DNA of 64,000 nucleotides, from contig CAVZBW010000002.1 in NCBI GenBank assembly GCA_963773635.1, forward strand, positions 372,001 to 436,000, in the 5' to 3' direction. The stretch's first letter is position 1. Every line of letters starts with the position of its first letter. Source of the stretch: CAVZBW01 sp963773635 (GTDB lineage: Bacteria > Actinomycetota > Acidimicrobiia > Acidimicrobiales > RAAP-2). Below are positions 8,411-17,958 of this stretch, piece after piece. Both the position numbers and the translations under genes were made by a program. The notes beneath the pieces are model-generated. The model saw only the letters and a list, made by a program, of their open reading frames with translations. It was not told the DNA's origin and searched no databases.

Positions 8411-9814
8411 TCAGCGAAAGTCGAAGAGCCGACCCTCGATGAGGCAGGCGGCCACGTTCTCGCGAGACGGATCCAGGAGAGCGTGCCGGAGAGGGGTGCG
8501 CAAAACGACCAGGTCCCCGGGCTGTCCGCGGCCCACCCTGCGGGGGCGTCCGGGGAGCTCCGCGTGACCCAGAAACAGCGAGAGGGCACGACGCGCCGAG
8601 AGCGCCTCGTCGGGACCCAGCGGCTTGCCCGCCGCCGTCAGCCGGGTCGTGGCCGCCCGCACGACCCGCCAGGGGTCTGACGGACCAAACGGCGCGTCGG
8701 TTCCCGCGGCCAGCCAGACGCCGCCTCGGTCGAGCGACCGGGCTCGATAGAGCTCGGCCCGGTCGCCCTCCTCGACGTCACGCAGGTAGACGTCACCCCG
8801 CTCATGGACGAACCCGGGGTTGGTGACCACGGTGATCCCGAGGCGAGCAAGATCGGGGATGGAGTCGGCGGGCAGCACGGCGCCGTGCTCGATCCGATCG
8901 CCAACCACGGAACCCACCTGCCGCAGCGCGGCAATCGTGAGCACCGCCTGGACCCGGGTCACGCAGTGCACGGCCACCGCCCGCCCCGCCTGGTGTGCAT
9001 CGGCCACCATGGCTTCCAACTCGTCGAGGGTTGGCAGCAGCGTGTCGTCGAGCACGATCTTGACCGGCCCGAGGCTCAGGCTCTTGGGCATGGTCAACGA
9101 CGCACCCGGGGCGCTCATGACCGTGAGGCGCTGGACCAGCCGGCCGGACCGCTTGGCCGAGACCAAGCGGTCGAGCTCTCGGGCACGGCCGAAGGGCGTG
9201 GCGTCGGTCATCCCCGTGATCCCGCTCCGCGCCGCCCGTTCGCCGATCGAGCCGAGATCGAGCTCGACCGGCGTCACGACCTGGGCGAGCTGGCGATCCA
9301 TTCGCATCAGGCGACCGGTCGGATCGCCCTCCGCGGAGCGCTCGACCCCAGGGTCTGCCAGGAGGTCGGGCGGAAGGAGATCGAGACCGGCGGAGTTGAG
9401 GATCCACTGGGCGCCGCTACGGTGCTGGACTCGCACCGGCCGGCCGGGCACCCAGGCGTCGAGCGCACGACGATCGAGGGGACCCGCGACCGACTCGTGA
9501 TAGCCGATCCCCCGCAGCCACGACCCGGGTGCCAGCTCACGGTCGGCGCTGGCGAGCGCCGTCTCGAGGGCCCCTCGGTCCTCGATCTCCGGCGGACCGA
9601 GCCGCACCGAACCGAGCGCCGCGCCCGAGGCGTAGAGGTGAACGTGGTGGTCGTGCAGTCCGGGCAACACGGCACCGCCTCGCGCCTCGATCACCTGCGC
9701 GCCGCCCGACGTCGGGAGCCGCTCCCCCACCTCGGCGATGAGGCCGCCCGAGACCCGGACGTCGCACACCCGGCCGCCGGGGAGCTCCGCCCGGCGCACC
9801 ACGACGTCGGTCAT
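8411..9814 (-). CDS. Amidohydrolase-family protein (YtcJ/amidohydrolase_3-like)
   Basis: A 467-residue metal-dependent hydrolase. The N-terminal beta-sandwich (VVRRAELPGGRVCDVRVSGG) leads to the metal motif HDHHVHL (H-x-H), a later AVHCVTR histidine, DRIEHGAVLP and the closing AAGTDAPFGPSDPW aspartate. It ends in a second sandwich strand (PGDLVVLRTPLRHALL). It is most like the amidohydrolase_3 group, whose substrates are largely unknown. The ATG at 9814 overlaps the stop of the CoA-transferase gene by 4 bases (ATGA), so the two are translationally coupled, with the hydrolase downstream in a CoA-ester catabolic operon. Confidence 0.85.
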   Translation of the reverse strand: MTDVVVRRAELPGGRVCDVRVSGGLIAEVGERLPTSGGAQVIEARGGAVLPGLHDHHVHLYASGAALGSVRLGPPEIEDRGALETALASADRELAPGSWLRGIGYHESVAGPLDRRALDAWVPGRPVRVQHRSGAQWILNSAGLDLLPPDLLADPGVERSAEGDPTGRLMRMDRQLAQVVTPVELDLGSIGERAARSGITGMTDATPFGRARELDRLVSAKRSGRLVQRLTVMSAPGASLTMPKSLSLGPVKIVLDDTLLPTLDELEAMVADAHQAGRAVAVHCVTRVQAVLTIAALRQVGSVVGDRIEHGAVLPADSIPDLARLGITVVTNPGFVHERGDVYLRDVEEGDRAELYRARSLDRGGVWLAAGTDAPFGPSDPWRVVRAATTRLTAAGKPLGPDEALSARRALSLFLGHAELPGRPRRVGRGQPGDLVVLRTPLRHALLDPSRENVAACLIEGRLFDFR

Positions 9815-11163
9815 GGCGAGGTCATCGCCGACGGGGATGCGACCGGCACCCGTGACCCGTTGTGGCCGACCACCCAACCGCCCTTGCCGTCGCGCTCGAC
9901 GACGTGCACACCCGGGCATCGCGGGCCCGACTGGACGAAGGCGGCTGCCGCCGACATCGAGACGTCCACCAGATGACCCCCTCCCGCCGCCATCGAGGCC
10001 AGTCCTCCAAAGGAGGCGTACAGGCCGCTCAGCGGATCGGCCACCGCGTCGGCGCAGAAGACCGGGACGGGTCCCTGCTGGCCTACCGTCGTTGCCGGCG
10101 GGGGCACCGCACACCAGCCCACCAGTCCACCGGCCACGGCGGCGTCGTCCCCGAACGCCACCCGGTTGGCCTGCGGGCCCTGGCGGCCGTACCCGGTGAT
10201 GCTGATCCACGTCCTTCCCGCCCGCGCCCGCAAGAAGGACTCCGGAGAGAACCCGAGCTGACCGAGCGCCCGGGGGCGGGAGGCCTCGACCACGACGTCC
10301 GCGGCCGCGACCAGGGAACGCAACCGCTCCCGGCCCTTGGCGCTGGCAAAGGACACCGAGACGAGCTCGTGGTCCCGGTGCAACCGGCCGTAGAGCGCAG
10401 CGTCCCCTCGGCGTGCCCCATCGGGTCGCTCGGGGTCCTCGACCTTGACCACGGTGCATCCGGCGGCACCGAGGACGTGTGCGCACAGGGGGCCCGCCCA
10501 CATCGCCGAGAAGTCCACGACCAGGGGGGCCGCCCTCCTCTTACGGGGTCCCGCCGTCCCGATTCGCGGCGACCGGATGGGAGCCGGGCTCGTCGGAGCG
10601 CGACCCGATGCCGGGAGGGGGGCGATCGGAAGACCCACCAGCTGGCCCCGCTGGACCAGGTCTCGCACGGCCAGTCCCCCAAAGGACCGCCCGACGTCGT
10701 CCCAGCCCATCGGGCCGGAGATTCCCGTGATGGTGGGCAGCAGCTCCCAGTCGGAGGGGCGGGGCAGGTTGAGCGCCACCCAGCCGTCCTCCGCCCGCAC
10801 CATCCGGCACGAGCCGTTGGCGGACGTGTCGCCGGACCGCTCGAAACCCCTGAGCGCGGCCCTCCCGGTCAGCTCCCTCCTCATGTCGACCCGGACGGGC
10901 GATCCGCTCGAGGCGCTCAGCTCGAGGATGCCCCTCCCGAGGGCCCGAAGGTGCGAGGTGAGTGGGCCGTCGGGAGCGGTTGGCGGACCGTTGCGAAAAC
11001 CCGTGAGCCACATCGCCCCGCTCGCAGCGAATTCGAGCACGGGACACACCTCGGGGGAGGGCTCGAGATCCAGCTCGACACCCAGGGAGGCCGCCAGGCG
11101 TCCGACCGCGCCCGCCGCGAACATGCTGGGCGGCTCGTCGCATCCGCCCGGGTAACCCGACAC
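9811..11163 (-). CDS. CaiB/BaiF-type (family III) CoA-transferase with inverted domain order
   Basis: The family III core (PLVVDFSAMWAGPLCAHVLG, GCTVVKVEDPERPDGAR, ISITGYGRQGP) appears in the second half of this roughly 450-residue protein. In ordinary CaiB enzymes this block is N-terminal. The first half (AEDGWVALNLPRPSDWELLP, GRSFGGLAVRDLVQRGQLVG) resembles the region that normally follows it. The protein thus looks like a shifted or fused family III enzyme, which would move CoA between acyl groups. GTG at 11163 is preferred because it does not overlap the divergent gene; GTG at 11196 is also possible. It is coupled by ATGA to the amidohydrolase. Confidence 0.78.
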   Translation of the reverse strand: MSGYPGGCDEPPSMFAAGAVGRLAASLGVELDLEPSPEVCPVLEFAASGAMWLTGFRNGPPTAPDGPLTSHLRALGRGILELSASSGSPVRVDMRRELTGRAALRGFERSGDTSANGSCRMVRAEDGWVALNLPRPSDWELLPTITGISGPMGWDDVGRSFGGLAVRDLVQRGQLVGLPIAPLPASGRAPTSPAPIRSPRIGTAGPRKRRAAPLVVDFSAMWAGPLCAHVLGAAGCTVVKVEDPERPDGARRGDAALYGRLHRDHELVSVSFASAKGRERLRSLVAAADVVVEASRPRALGQLGFSPESFLRARAGRTWISITGYGRQGPQANRVAFGDDAAVAGGLVGWCAVPPPATTVGQQGPVPVFCADAVADPLSGLYASFGGLASMAAGGGHLVDVSMSAAAAFVQSGPRCPGVHVVERDGKGGWVVGHNGSRVPVASPSAMTSP

Positions 11164-11180
11164 GGCGGCCAGATTACGGT

Positions 11181-12255
11181 GTGCCTGTGCCGGCACCTCC
11201 CGCCACCCTGGGGATCGGCGAGGCGCTCGACCTGCTCGGGAACGGACTCGCCGTCGACGAGGTGGGTCCCCTCATCGGCCTCCCGCTCCTCGTCGTCGAG
11301 CTCGACACGTCCGGCGACCTCCACACGCTCGCGGCGCTGACCCGCGATCTGCCCTGCGTGGTCGTCGGCATCGACCCGGGATCGGCCGACACCGGCGCCG
11401 CGGTCCGCCGGAGCGATGCCATGGAGGGCTTTGACGTCCTGCTGACCCCCACCGACGCCCCGCGGCCGTGGGTCGAGGTCCCCGATCCGTCCGAGGCGAT
11501 CTCACATCTGCGCCGCGCCGTCGAGTCGTCCCCTCTGGCCGCCCTCTGCCTCGTGCAGCTGTTGCGGTGCACCGAGGCGATGAGCATCCCCGACGCCCTG
11601 GCTGCGGAGTCGTGGATCTATTCGATGCTGCAAGCGGGCCCCGGGTTTGCCCGGTGGCTCTCGGAGCGACCCCACAAGCCCGACCCGATCGAGGGTGCGC
11701 AGCCGCTCCTCCTCGAGCGGTCGGGGTCTCGCCTCGACATCCGGCTCAATCGCCCCCACGTGCGCAACGCCTTTAGCGCGGCCATGCGCGATGCGCTCAT
11801 CGAGGCCCTGCGCGTGGTCGTGGCGGACCCCGCCATTACCGACGTGCGGCTCTCGGGAAGCGGACCGTCTTTCTGCAGCGGCGGCGACCTCGCCGAGTTT
11901 GGCTCGGCCCCCGACCCGGCCACCGCACACGCCGTCAGGGTGACACGGTCGGCGGGAGCATGGCTGGCCCGGTGCGCGGGTCGCGTGACGGCGGAGGTGC
12001 ACGGCGCCTGCATCGGCGCGGGCATCGAGCTCCCGGCTTTCGCCGCACGCGTCCGCGCGGCCCCCGACGCCCGCTTCTCGCTGCCCGAGGTGGCGATGGG
12101 GCTCATCCCCGGCGCCGGGGGAACGGTGAGCATCACCCGCCGTATCGGACGACGAGCGCGCCTCCTACCTCGCCCTCTCGGGTGCCTCGCTCCCCGTTGT
12201 GGCCGCGCATCGTTGGGGGCTCGTGGACGAGATCGGCGAGCTCCCGGGGTCGTGA
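11181..12255 (+). CDS. Enoyl-CoA hydratase/isomerase with long N-terminal extension, one frameshift
   Basis: The second half carries the crotonase fold (LDIRLNRPHVRNAFSAAMRD, oxyanion-hole FCSGGDLAEF, EVHGACIGAGIELPAFA, FSLPEVAMGLIPGAGGTVSI). About 165 residues precede it. This extension (GIGEALDLLGNGLAVDEVGP, LPLLVVELDTSGDLHTLAAL) is not part of a normal 260-residue hydratase but may be a degenerate crotonase repeat. After RRI at 12143 the frame shifts by one base (ATCGGACG for an expected ATCGACG), continuing DDERASYLALSGASLPVVAA to a TGA at 12253. GTG start at 11181, divergent from the CoA-transferase. Likely role: hydration or isomerisation of an enoyl-CoA in the same pathway. Confidence 0.8.
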
Positions 12256-12259
12256 GAGA

Positions 12260-12991
12260 TCAGGAGACCTTGGCGGGGAGCCAGGAGCCACGCATCCACT
12301 CGGCCCAGTCGTAGCGAAGGGGATCGATCAGTCGGAACGCGCCCTCGACGACGAGCGCCGACTCGGAGTGCTCCGGCGCCCCGTCGCGGACGGCCTGCAG
12401 CACCTCGAGCGGCGACGACTCGACGAGCACGAGCTCCAGGCTCAGCTCGGGTCGATTGAGCGAGGTGAGCCCGAGGGCGGCATGCACTCCGGGAACCTGG
12501 ACCAGCTGGGAAGCGCGATCCTCGGCATACCAGGCACGCAGCGGGTCCGCTCCCCGTCGCATCACAACCAGCAGCGAGGTGTGACCGATGAAGGGGACAT
12601 CCACCGCCCGGGCGCGCAGGACCGGGTCGGCGCGGACCCAATCCAGCGAGAACACGTCCCCGTCCCGCACGATCTTCTTCTCGTCTGCGAACATCCGGTC
12701 GGCGCTGACGAGCTCCTCTCGCAGCTCGGTCATGCCCCGGAAGGCCGCCAAGGGATCGCCGGTCAGCGTGTAGATCGTAAGGAAGCTGGAACGTCCCCCC
12801 GCGTAGCCTCCCTCACCGACCCCCCGGCGCGCCTCGTGCAGCTCCGGAGTGGCGACGTAGCGCCGGCCGGACACCACCCCGTCCAGCGCCAGGTTGGGCG
12901 GGAGATGCTCCAGGTCGTACCAGCGGTTCCAGGCCTCGATGGCGTCGGCGTCGCAGTCGAGGGCCGCGAAGATCACTCCCGTCGCTTCCAT
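12260..12991 (-). CDS. Hypothetical protein with two dimeric alpha/beta-barrel (EthD/ABM-like) repeats
   Basis: A 243-residue soluble protein of unknown function. It starts MEATGVIFAALDCDADAIEA followed by WNRWYDLEHLPPNLALDGV. The NRWYDxEHLP pattern is typical of EthD/ABM-type ferredoxin-fold proteins that act as small monooxygenases or cyclases. A second similar unit begins near FIGHTSLLVVMRRGADPLRA with WYAEDRASQLVQVPGVHAAL. It is convergent with the enoyl-CoA hydratase gene (4-base gap) and divergent from a SnoaL-like gene, consistent with a catabolic or tailoring neighbourhood. No catalytic residues can be named. Confidence 0.6.
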   Translation of the reverse strand: MEATGVIFAALDCDADAIEAWNRWYDLEHLPPNLALDGVVSGRRYVATPELHEARRGVGEGGYAGGRSSFLTIYTLTGDPLAAFRGMTELREELVSADRMFADEKKIVRDGDVFSLDWVRADPVLRARAVDVPFIGHTSLLVVMRRGADPLRAWYAEDRASQLVQVPGVHAALGLTSLNRPELSLELVLVESSPLEVLQAVRDGAPEHSESALVVEGAFRLIDPLRYDWAEWMRGSWLPAKVS

Positions 12992-13013
12992 ATGCGAAGC
13001 ATTATGGCTGCCG

Positions 13014-13535
13014 ATGGCCAGCCCCGGGAGCCCCAGCGGACCGATGGACCCCTCGGGGGCGCTGCAGGCCGAGGCGGAGATCCGCCGGGTGATCGCCCGC
13101 TACTGCCGGGCCGTGGACCGGATGGACGAGGAGCTCCTGCGCAGCTGCTACCACGACGATGCCCACGACGAGCACGGCTCGTTTTCGGGCACCGTCGACC
13201 AGTACGTGGCCTGGGTGTGGCGGTTGCTCGGCCGGTACGAGATGACCATGCATCTGGTCGCGAACCAGCTGGTCGAGCTCGAGACGGCCCGCTCGGCCCG
13301 CGTCGAGACGTACGGCACGGCCGTCCACCGGGGGGCGTCCGGTGAGCCGCGGCTCAATCTGGTGACGGGCTTTCGCTTCGTGGACCGCTTCGAACGCCGC
13401 AGCGAATGGCGGATCCTCCGCAGGGTGGCCGTGACCGAGTGGTCCGTGCAGGTCCCGGCCGGCGCCTGGTGGCCGGTGCCCGAGTCCCTCCGGCGCGGCG
13501 CACGGGGCCGTTCCGACCCCGCCTACTGGGTGTGA
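13014..13535 (+). CDS. SnoaL/NTF2-like small protein
   Basis: A roughly 173-residue protein with the NTF2/SnoaL-like opening helix and strand pattern (AEAEIRRVIARYCRAVDRMD, EELLRSCYHDDAHDEHGSF), followed by MTMHLVANQLVELETARSAR and VTGFRFVDRFERRSEWRILR. The first block resembles SnoaL_4 members, including ring-hydroxylating dioxygenase beta-subunit-like and steroid isomerase-like proteins. ATG at 13014, or ATG at 13044 as an alternative. It precedes the hydroxyacyl-CoA dehydrogenase gene by about 135 bases. Substrate unknown. Confidence 0.7.
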   Translation: MASPGSPSGPMDPSGALQAEAEIRRVIARYCRAVDRMDEELLRSCYHDDAHDEHGSFSGTVDQYVAWVWRLLGRYEMTMHLVANQLVELETARSARVETYGTAVHRGASGEPRLNLVTGFRFVDRFERRSEWRILRRVAVTEWSVQVPAGAWWPVPESLRRGARGRSDPAYWV

Positions 13536-13670
13536 ACGGGTCGGGCGCGCCAGGGCGCCTTGTACCGGACGCGACATCGAATTAACTTGACGAGGTTTCT
13601 TGCCGGGGGTGGGCCTTTCGTCGGGAGGGGGCTGTTCGTCCGGGTGGACTCTCGCACGAAGGAGCGTTTG

Positions 13671-14582
13671 ATGACTGGGGTGGAGGACATCGAGAGGGTC
13701 GGCGTCGTGGGCTACGGCCTGATGGGGTCGGGCATCGCAGAGGTCTGCGCCCGGGCGGGGATGTCGGTCAACGTGGTGGAGCTGGACTCCGAGGCCCTGA
13801 GTCGGGGGCGCCGGCAGGCGGAGGCCTCGCTGCGGCGAGCCGTGGCCACCAAGAAGCTGTCGGAGGACGCAGCGGACGCGGCCTGGGCGCGCCTCGACTT
13901 CAGCACGGACTACCACGCCCTGGCGGACCGCCAGCTGGTGGTGGAGGCGATCGTCGAGTCGGAGCCGGAGAAGGTCCACGTCTTCGAGATGATCGACAAG
14001 GTGGTCGAGACCCACGACGCGCTCCTCGCCTCCAACACCTCGTCCATCCCGATCATGAAGCTCGCCATGGCGACGCAGCGGCCGGAGCAGGTGCTCGGCA
14101 TCCATTTCTTCTATCCCGTCCCCGTCCTCCCGCTCGTCGAGCTCGTCTCGTCGCTGCTCACCTCCGCCCACACCATGGACCTGGCCGAGGGGTTCGCGAG
14201 CAAGGTCCTGAGCAAGCACGTCATCCGGTCCCAGGACCGGGCCGGATTCATCGTGAACGCCCTCTTGGTGCCCTACCTGCTGTCGGCCATCCGCATGCTC
14301 GAGTCGGGATTCGCCACGGCCGAGGACATCGACACGGGCATGATCAAGGGCTGTGCCCACCCCATGGGACCCCTCGCCCTCTGCGACCTGATCGGTCTCG
14401 ACACCATCACCGCGGTCGCCGATTCCCTCTACGAGGAATTCAAGGAGCCCCTGTACGCCCCCCCGCCCCTCCTCGCCCGCATGGTCGACGCCGGTCTGCT
14501 CGGCAAGAAGAGCGGGCGGGGCTTCTACGACTACGGGCTCTCGGAATCCCGCCGCCAGGAGAGGCAGGAGCGGACGGCGTGA
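13671..14582 (+). CDS. 3-hydroxyacyl-CoA (3-hydroxybutyryl-CoA) dehydrogenase
   Basis: A 303-residue NAD-dependent dehydrogenase. The Rossmann motif is GYGLMGSG, acidic residue VVELDSE closes beta-2, and the catalytic histidine region is GIHFFYPVPVLPLVELV with SNTSSIPI upstream. The C-terminal domain contains DRAGFIVNALLVPYLLSAIR, GCAHPMGPLALCDLIGLDT and GLLGKKSGRGFYDY. Length and motifs match FadB2/Hbd-type enzymes of beta-oxidation or butyrate metabolism. ATG at 13671 with a GGAG site about 8 bases before it. The stop overlaps the next gene's GTG (GTGA), coupling it to the acyl-CoA dehydrogenase. Confidence 0.93.
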   Translation: MTGVEDIERVGVVGYGLMGSGIAEVCARAGMSVNVVELDSEALSRGRRQAEASLRRAVATKKLSEDAADAAWARLDFSTDYHALADRQLVVEAIVESEPEKVHVFEMIDKVVETHDALLASNTSSIPIMKLAMATQRPEQVLGIHFFYPVPVLPLVELVSSLLTSAHTMDLAEGFASKVLSKHVIRSQDRAGFIVNALLVPYLLSAIRMLESGFATAEDIDTGMIKGCAHPMGPLALCDLIGLDTITAVADSLYEEFKEPLYAPPPLLARMVDAGLLGKKSGRGFYDYGLSESRRQERQERTA

Positions 14583-15721
14583 TCACCGAGGAGCACGGCG
14601 AGCTGCGTCGGGCCATCCGCCGGTGGGCGGAGGCCGCCGTCGCCCCGCACGCGGCGGAGGTCGACGCCGACGCCCGCTTTCCCCACGAGGCCTTCAAGTC
14701 CTACGTGGCCGAGGGTTGGGTCAGGATGCAGTACCCCGAGCGCTACGGGGGCGACGGGGCCGACGCCATCTCCTGCGGCATCCTCGTGGAGGAGATGGCG
14801 CGGGTGTGCGCCTCCTCGGCGCTCACGGCCCTCATCTCCAAACTGTGCGTGACGCCGGTCATCGCGTGGGGATCGGAGGACCTCCGGTCGCGGTACGTGG
14901 ACCGCATCGCCTCGGGGCAGTGGCAGGGCAGCTACTGCCTGTCCGAGCCCGACGCCGGGTCGGACGTCGCCGCGATGAAGACCACCGCCCGTCGGGACGG
15001 CGACCAGTACGTGCTGAACGGCACCAAGTCCTGGATCACCAATGCCGGTGTGAGCGACCTGTACACCGTCTTTGCCAAGACCGATCCCGACGGTGGTACC
15101 CGCGGGATCTCGTGCTTCGTGGTGGAGCGAGACTGGGGCGTCGAGTTTGGCCGGCTCGAGTCCAAGATGGGCATGAGGGGCAGCCCCACCGGAGAGGTGA
15201 TCTTCCGCGACGTCGCCGTGCCGGCCGCCAACCGAGTCGGCGCCGAGGGCGAGGGCTTCTCCCTGGCGATGCGCACGCTCGACCGGTCGCGGCCGATCAT
15301 CGGCGCCCAGGCGGTCGGCATCGCTCAGGGAGCGCTCGACTATGCAGCCCGTTACGTCGGCGAGCGTCACCAGTTCGGCAAGCCGATCGGTGACTTCCAG
15401 GGTCTGCGCTTCATGCTCGCCGACATGGCCCTGCGGACCGAGGCCGCCCGTGCGCTCGTCTATTCGGCTCTCGAGAGGGTCGAGGCCGGAGATCCGTACC
15501 AGGATGTGACGGCCGTGAGCGCCATGGCCAAGTGCTTCGCCTCCGACACCGCGATGGCCGTCACCACCGATGCCGTCCAGCTGCTCGGCGGCAATGGCTA
15601 CACGACGGCGCACCCCGTCGAGCGCTTCATGCGCGACGCCAAGCTCACCCAGATCTACGAGGGCACCAACCAGGTCCAGCGCATCGTGATCGCCCGGGAG
15701 CTGCTCAGCCCGGCGTCCTAG
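14579..15721 (+). CDS. Acyl-CoA dehydrogenase
   Basis: A 380-residue FAD-dependent acyl-CoA dehydrogenase. It shows LSEPDAGSDVAAM, the substrate/FAD strand TKSWITNAGVSD, RHQFGKPIGDFQGLRFMLAD, QLLGGNGYTTAHPVERFMRD and the catalytic-base segment IYEGTNQVQR. These are the hallmarks of short/medium-chain FadE enzymes that introduce the alpha-beta double bond and pass electrons to ETF. The GTG start at 14579 overlaps the dehydrogenase stop. With the hydratase, hydroxyacyl-CoA dehydrogenase and CoA-transferase nearby it gives most of a beta-oxidation spiral; no thiolase is seen. Confidence 0.93.
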   Translation: MITEEHGELRRAIRRWAEAAVAPHAAEVDADARFPHEAFKSYVAEGWVRMQYPERYGGDGADAISCGILVEEMARVCASSALTALISKLCVTPVIAWGSEDLRSRYVDRIASGQWQGSYCLSEPDAGSDVAAMKTTARRDGDQYVLNGTKSWITNAGVSDLYTVFAKTDPDGGTRGISCFVVERDWGVEFGRLESKMGMRGSPTGEVIFRDVAVPAANRVGAEGEGFSLAMRTLDRSRPIIGAQAVGIAQGALDYAARYVGERHQFGKPIGDFQGLRFMLADMALRTEAARALVYSALERVEAGDPYQDVTAVSAMAKCFASDTAMAVTTDAVQLLGGNGYTTAHPVERFMRDAKLTQIYEGTNQVQRIVIARELLSPAS

Positions 15722-15790
15722 GGCGGCCCGGCGGAGGAACATCCCGGCACGATGGGTCGGTGCACCGCCCCCGCGCTTTCGGGTTCGCCC

Positions 15791-17819
15791 CTAGGAGCGG
15801 TCGTCCCCGGCCGACGGAGTCTCGATGGCTCGGACCCTCTTCGCTCCACCCCCGGCGCTCGGATGGGGAGTGACCGGAGCGAGGCGACCCCTCTTCGGTT
15901 CGGCCCCGCCGATCGCGCCGAGGGACTTGACCGGTGTTTCCTCACGATCGGCGTCGTCGACGATCGTGGCGACCTCACTCCCCTCGAGGGACTCGTGAGT
16001 GAACAGCGCACCGGCGAGCGCGTCGAGCGCATGGCGGTGCTGCTCGAGCACCTGATGGGCCCGGGCGGCCTGCTCGTCGAGGATCTTCGAGATCTCCTGG
16101 TCGATGATGTGAGCGGTCTCGTCGGAGTAGTCCCGGGTGTGCATCAGGTCCTCGCCGAGGAAGACGGGGCCGCGAGGCGCCCAGGAGATGTGGGGCAGCT
16201 TCTCGGACATGCCCCATTCCCGGACCATCCGGCCGGCCAGCTCGGTGGCCGAGGTGAAGTCGTCCTGGGCTCCGGTCGAGGACAGCCCGAAGACCAACTC
16301 CTCCGCGGCCCGTCCCCCGAGCCGCACGGCCAGGGTGTCGTCCAGGTAGGGCCGTTGCTCGAGCATGTGCTCTTCGGCCGGAAGCTGCTGGGTTGCGCCG
16401 AGCGCCATGCCCGTCGGGAGGATGTTGACCTTGTGGACGGGGTCGGCGTTGGGCAAGAGGTGCGCGAGCAGGGTGTGGCCGGCCTCGTGGTAGGAGACGA
16501 TGCGCTTCTCCTTCTCCGAGAGGGCGAAGGACGTGCGCCGGAGGCCGAGTAGCACGCGATCCACGCGCTGCCTCGACGTCCGCGGCAGCGATCTCCTGCC
16601 CGCCGTGGCGCACCGCGATGAGCGCCGATTCGTTGGCCAGGTTCTCCAGGTCCGCACCGCTCATGCCGGGAGTCCCGCGGGCGACGGTGTCGAGGTTCAG
16701 GTCGGGCCCGATCCGCTTGTCCCGGAAGTGCACCTCGAGGATGGCCTTCCGCTCCTGCTGGGTGGGCAGCGGCACGACGACCTGGCGGTCGAAGCGGCCG
16801 GCCCGCAGCAGCGCCGGGTCGAGGATGTCCGGGCGGTTGGTGGCCGCCAAGATGACGATGCTCTCGTCGGGCTCGAAGCCGTCCATCTCGGCCAGGAGCT
16901 GGTTCAGCGTCTGTTCGCGCTCGTCGTGACCACCCCCCAGGCCGGCGCCCCGCTTACGGCCGATGGCGTCGATCTCGTCCACGAAGATGATGGAGGGCTT
17001 GTGTTGTCGAGCCGTGGCGAACAGGTCGCGCACCCGGGCCGCGCCGACGCCGACGAACATCTCCATGAACTCCGATCCGGTGATCGTGATGAACGCCACG
17101 CCCGCCTCGCCCGCGATGGCCCGAGCGAACAGGGTCTTTCCCGTGCCCGGAGGGCCGACCAGGAGCACGCCCTTCGGGATGCGGGCGCCGATCGCCTCGA
17201 AGCGGGCCGGGTTCTTGAGGAACTCGACGACCTCCCCGATCTCCTGCTTGACGGCGTCGTAGCCGGCGACGTCCCCAAACGTCGTCGAGGGGCGCTCGGT
17301 GATGTGCACCTTGGCCTTGCTCTTGGACCACCCGCTAAAGCCCGACGCCTGACCGCGCATGCGTCGTGCCATCCACACCCACACGAGCACGATCAGCGCC
17401 AGGGGGAGGAGCCAGACCAGGAGCGATCCAAAGGCGTTGGAGGAGGGGGCGACGTAGGTCCGGGCGACGTGGTGTTCCTGGAGCAGGGCCAGGTCGCTCG
17501 CCGGCAGGCTCCCCGTCGGCCCCTGGGTGGTGAAGCTCTTGTTGTCCGAGAACGTCCCGTCGATGGTCCCGCTCGACTGGTTGATCTGGACGCTCTTGAC
17601 CTGGTTGTCCCCCACGTCCGTGAGGAATGTGGCGTAGGACACCGACTGGGGCTGGGGCTTGGTGGTCGAGAGCTGCGCCAGTCCCACCACGATCCCGATC
17701 ACGGCCAGCCAGAGGACCAACCACAGGATCGCCACGCGGCGCGAGCGCTTCTTTTGGGCGCCGGGATCCTCCTGGCCCGAAGGCCCCTTGTCCCCCTCGT
17801 CGGGGGGGAGCGACGTCAT
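15791..17819 (-). CDS. ftsH: FtsH, membrane-bound ATP-dependent zinc metalloprotease, one frameshift
   Basis: About 675 residues. The N-terminus has a first membrane segment (AILWLVLWLAVIGIVVGLAQ), an extracytoplasmic region and a second segment (LLVWLLPLALIVLVWVW). The AAA domain carries Walker A VGPPGTGKT, Walker B IIFVDEIDAIG and second-region-of-homology ATNRPDILDPALLRAGRFDR. The protease domain has the zinc motif SYHEAGH and LGGRAAEELVFG. One extra base near 16570 (CGTGGATCG for CGTGATCG) breaks the frame just before the protease domain. FtsH degrades misfolded membrane proteins and some regulators. It is divergent from gap, with two DosR-like boxes between the two genes. Confidence 0.93.
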
Positions 17820-17855
17820 AAGCCAATTGTGCCAGCTTCGACGGAGGACGAGACA

Positions 17856-17869
17856 GGGCCCTTCGTCCC
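17856..17869. promoter_or_regulatory. DosR-like box (ftsH/gap intergenic, site 1)
   Basis: GGGCCCTTCGTCCC, an imperfect GGGACY-nn-RGTCCC palindrome, about 37 bases upstream of ftsH and 90 upstream of gap. By eye it matches 11 of 14 positions of the mycobacterial core. Confidence 0.45.
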
Positions 17870-17881
17870 GACGGGCTCGAC

Positions 17882-17895
17882 GGGACCTTCGCCCC
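17882..17895. promoter_or_regulatory. DosR-like box (ftsH/gap intergenic, site 2)
   Basis: GGGACCTTCGCCCC lies 64 bases upstream of gap. It repeats the central CTTCG of site 1 with 26-base centre spacing, so paired binding is plausible. Confidence 0.5.
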
Positions 17896-17958
17896 TGTGC
17901 GACCGAGGCACCTCGACCTCACCATAGGCTCCTGATCGAGACGGACAAGGAACGCGCC

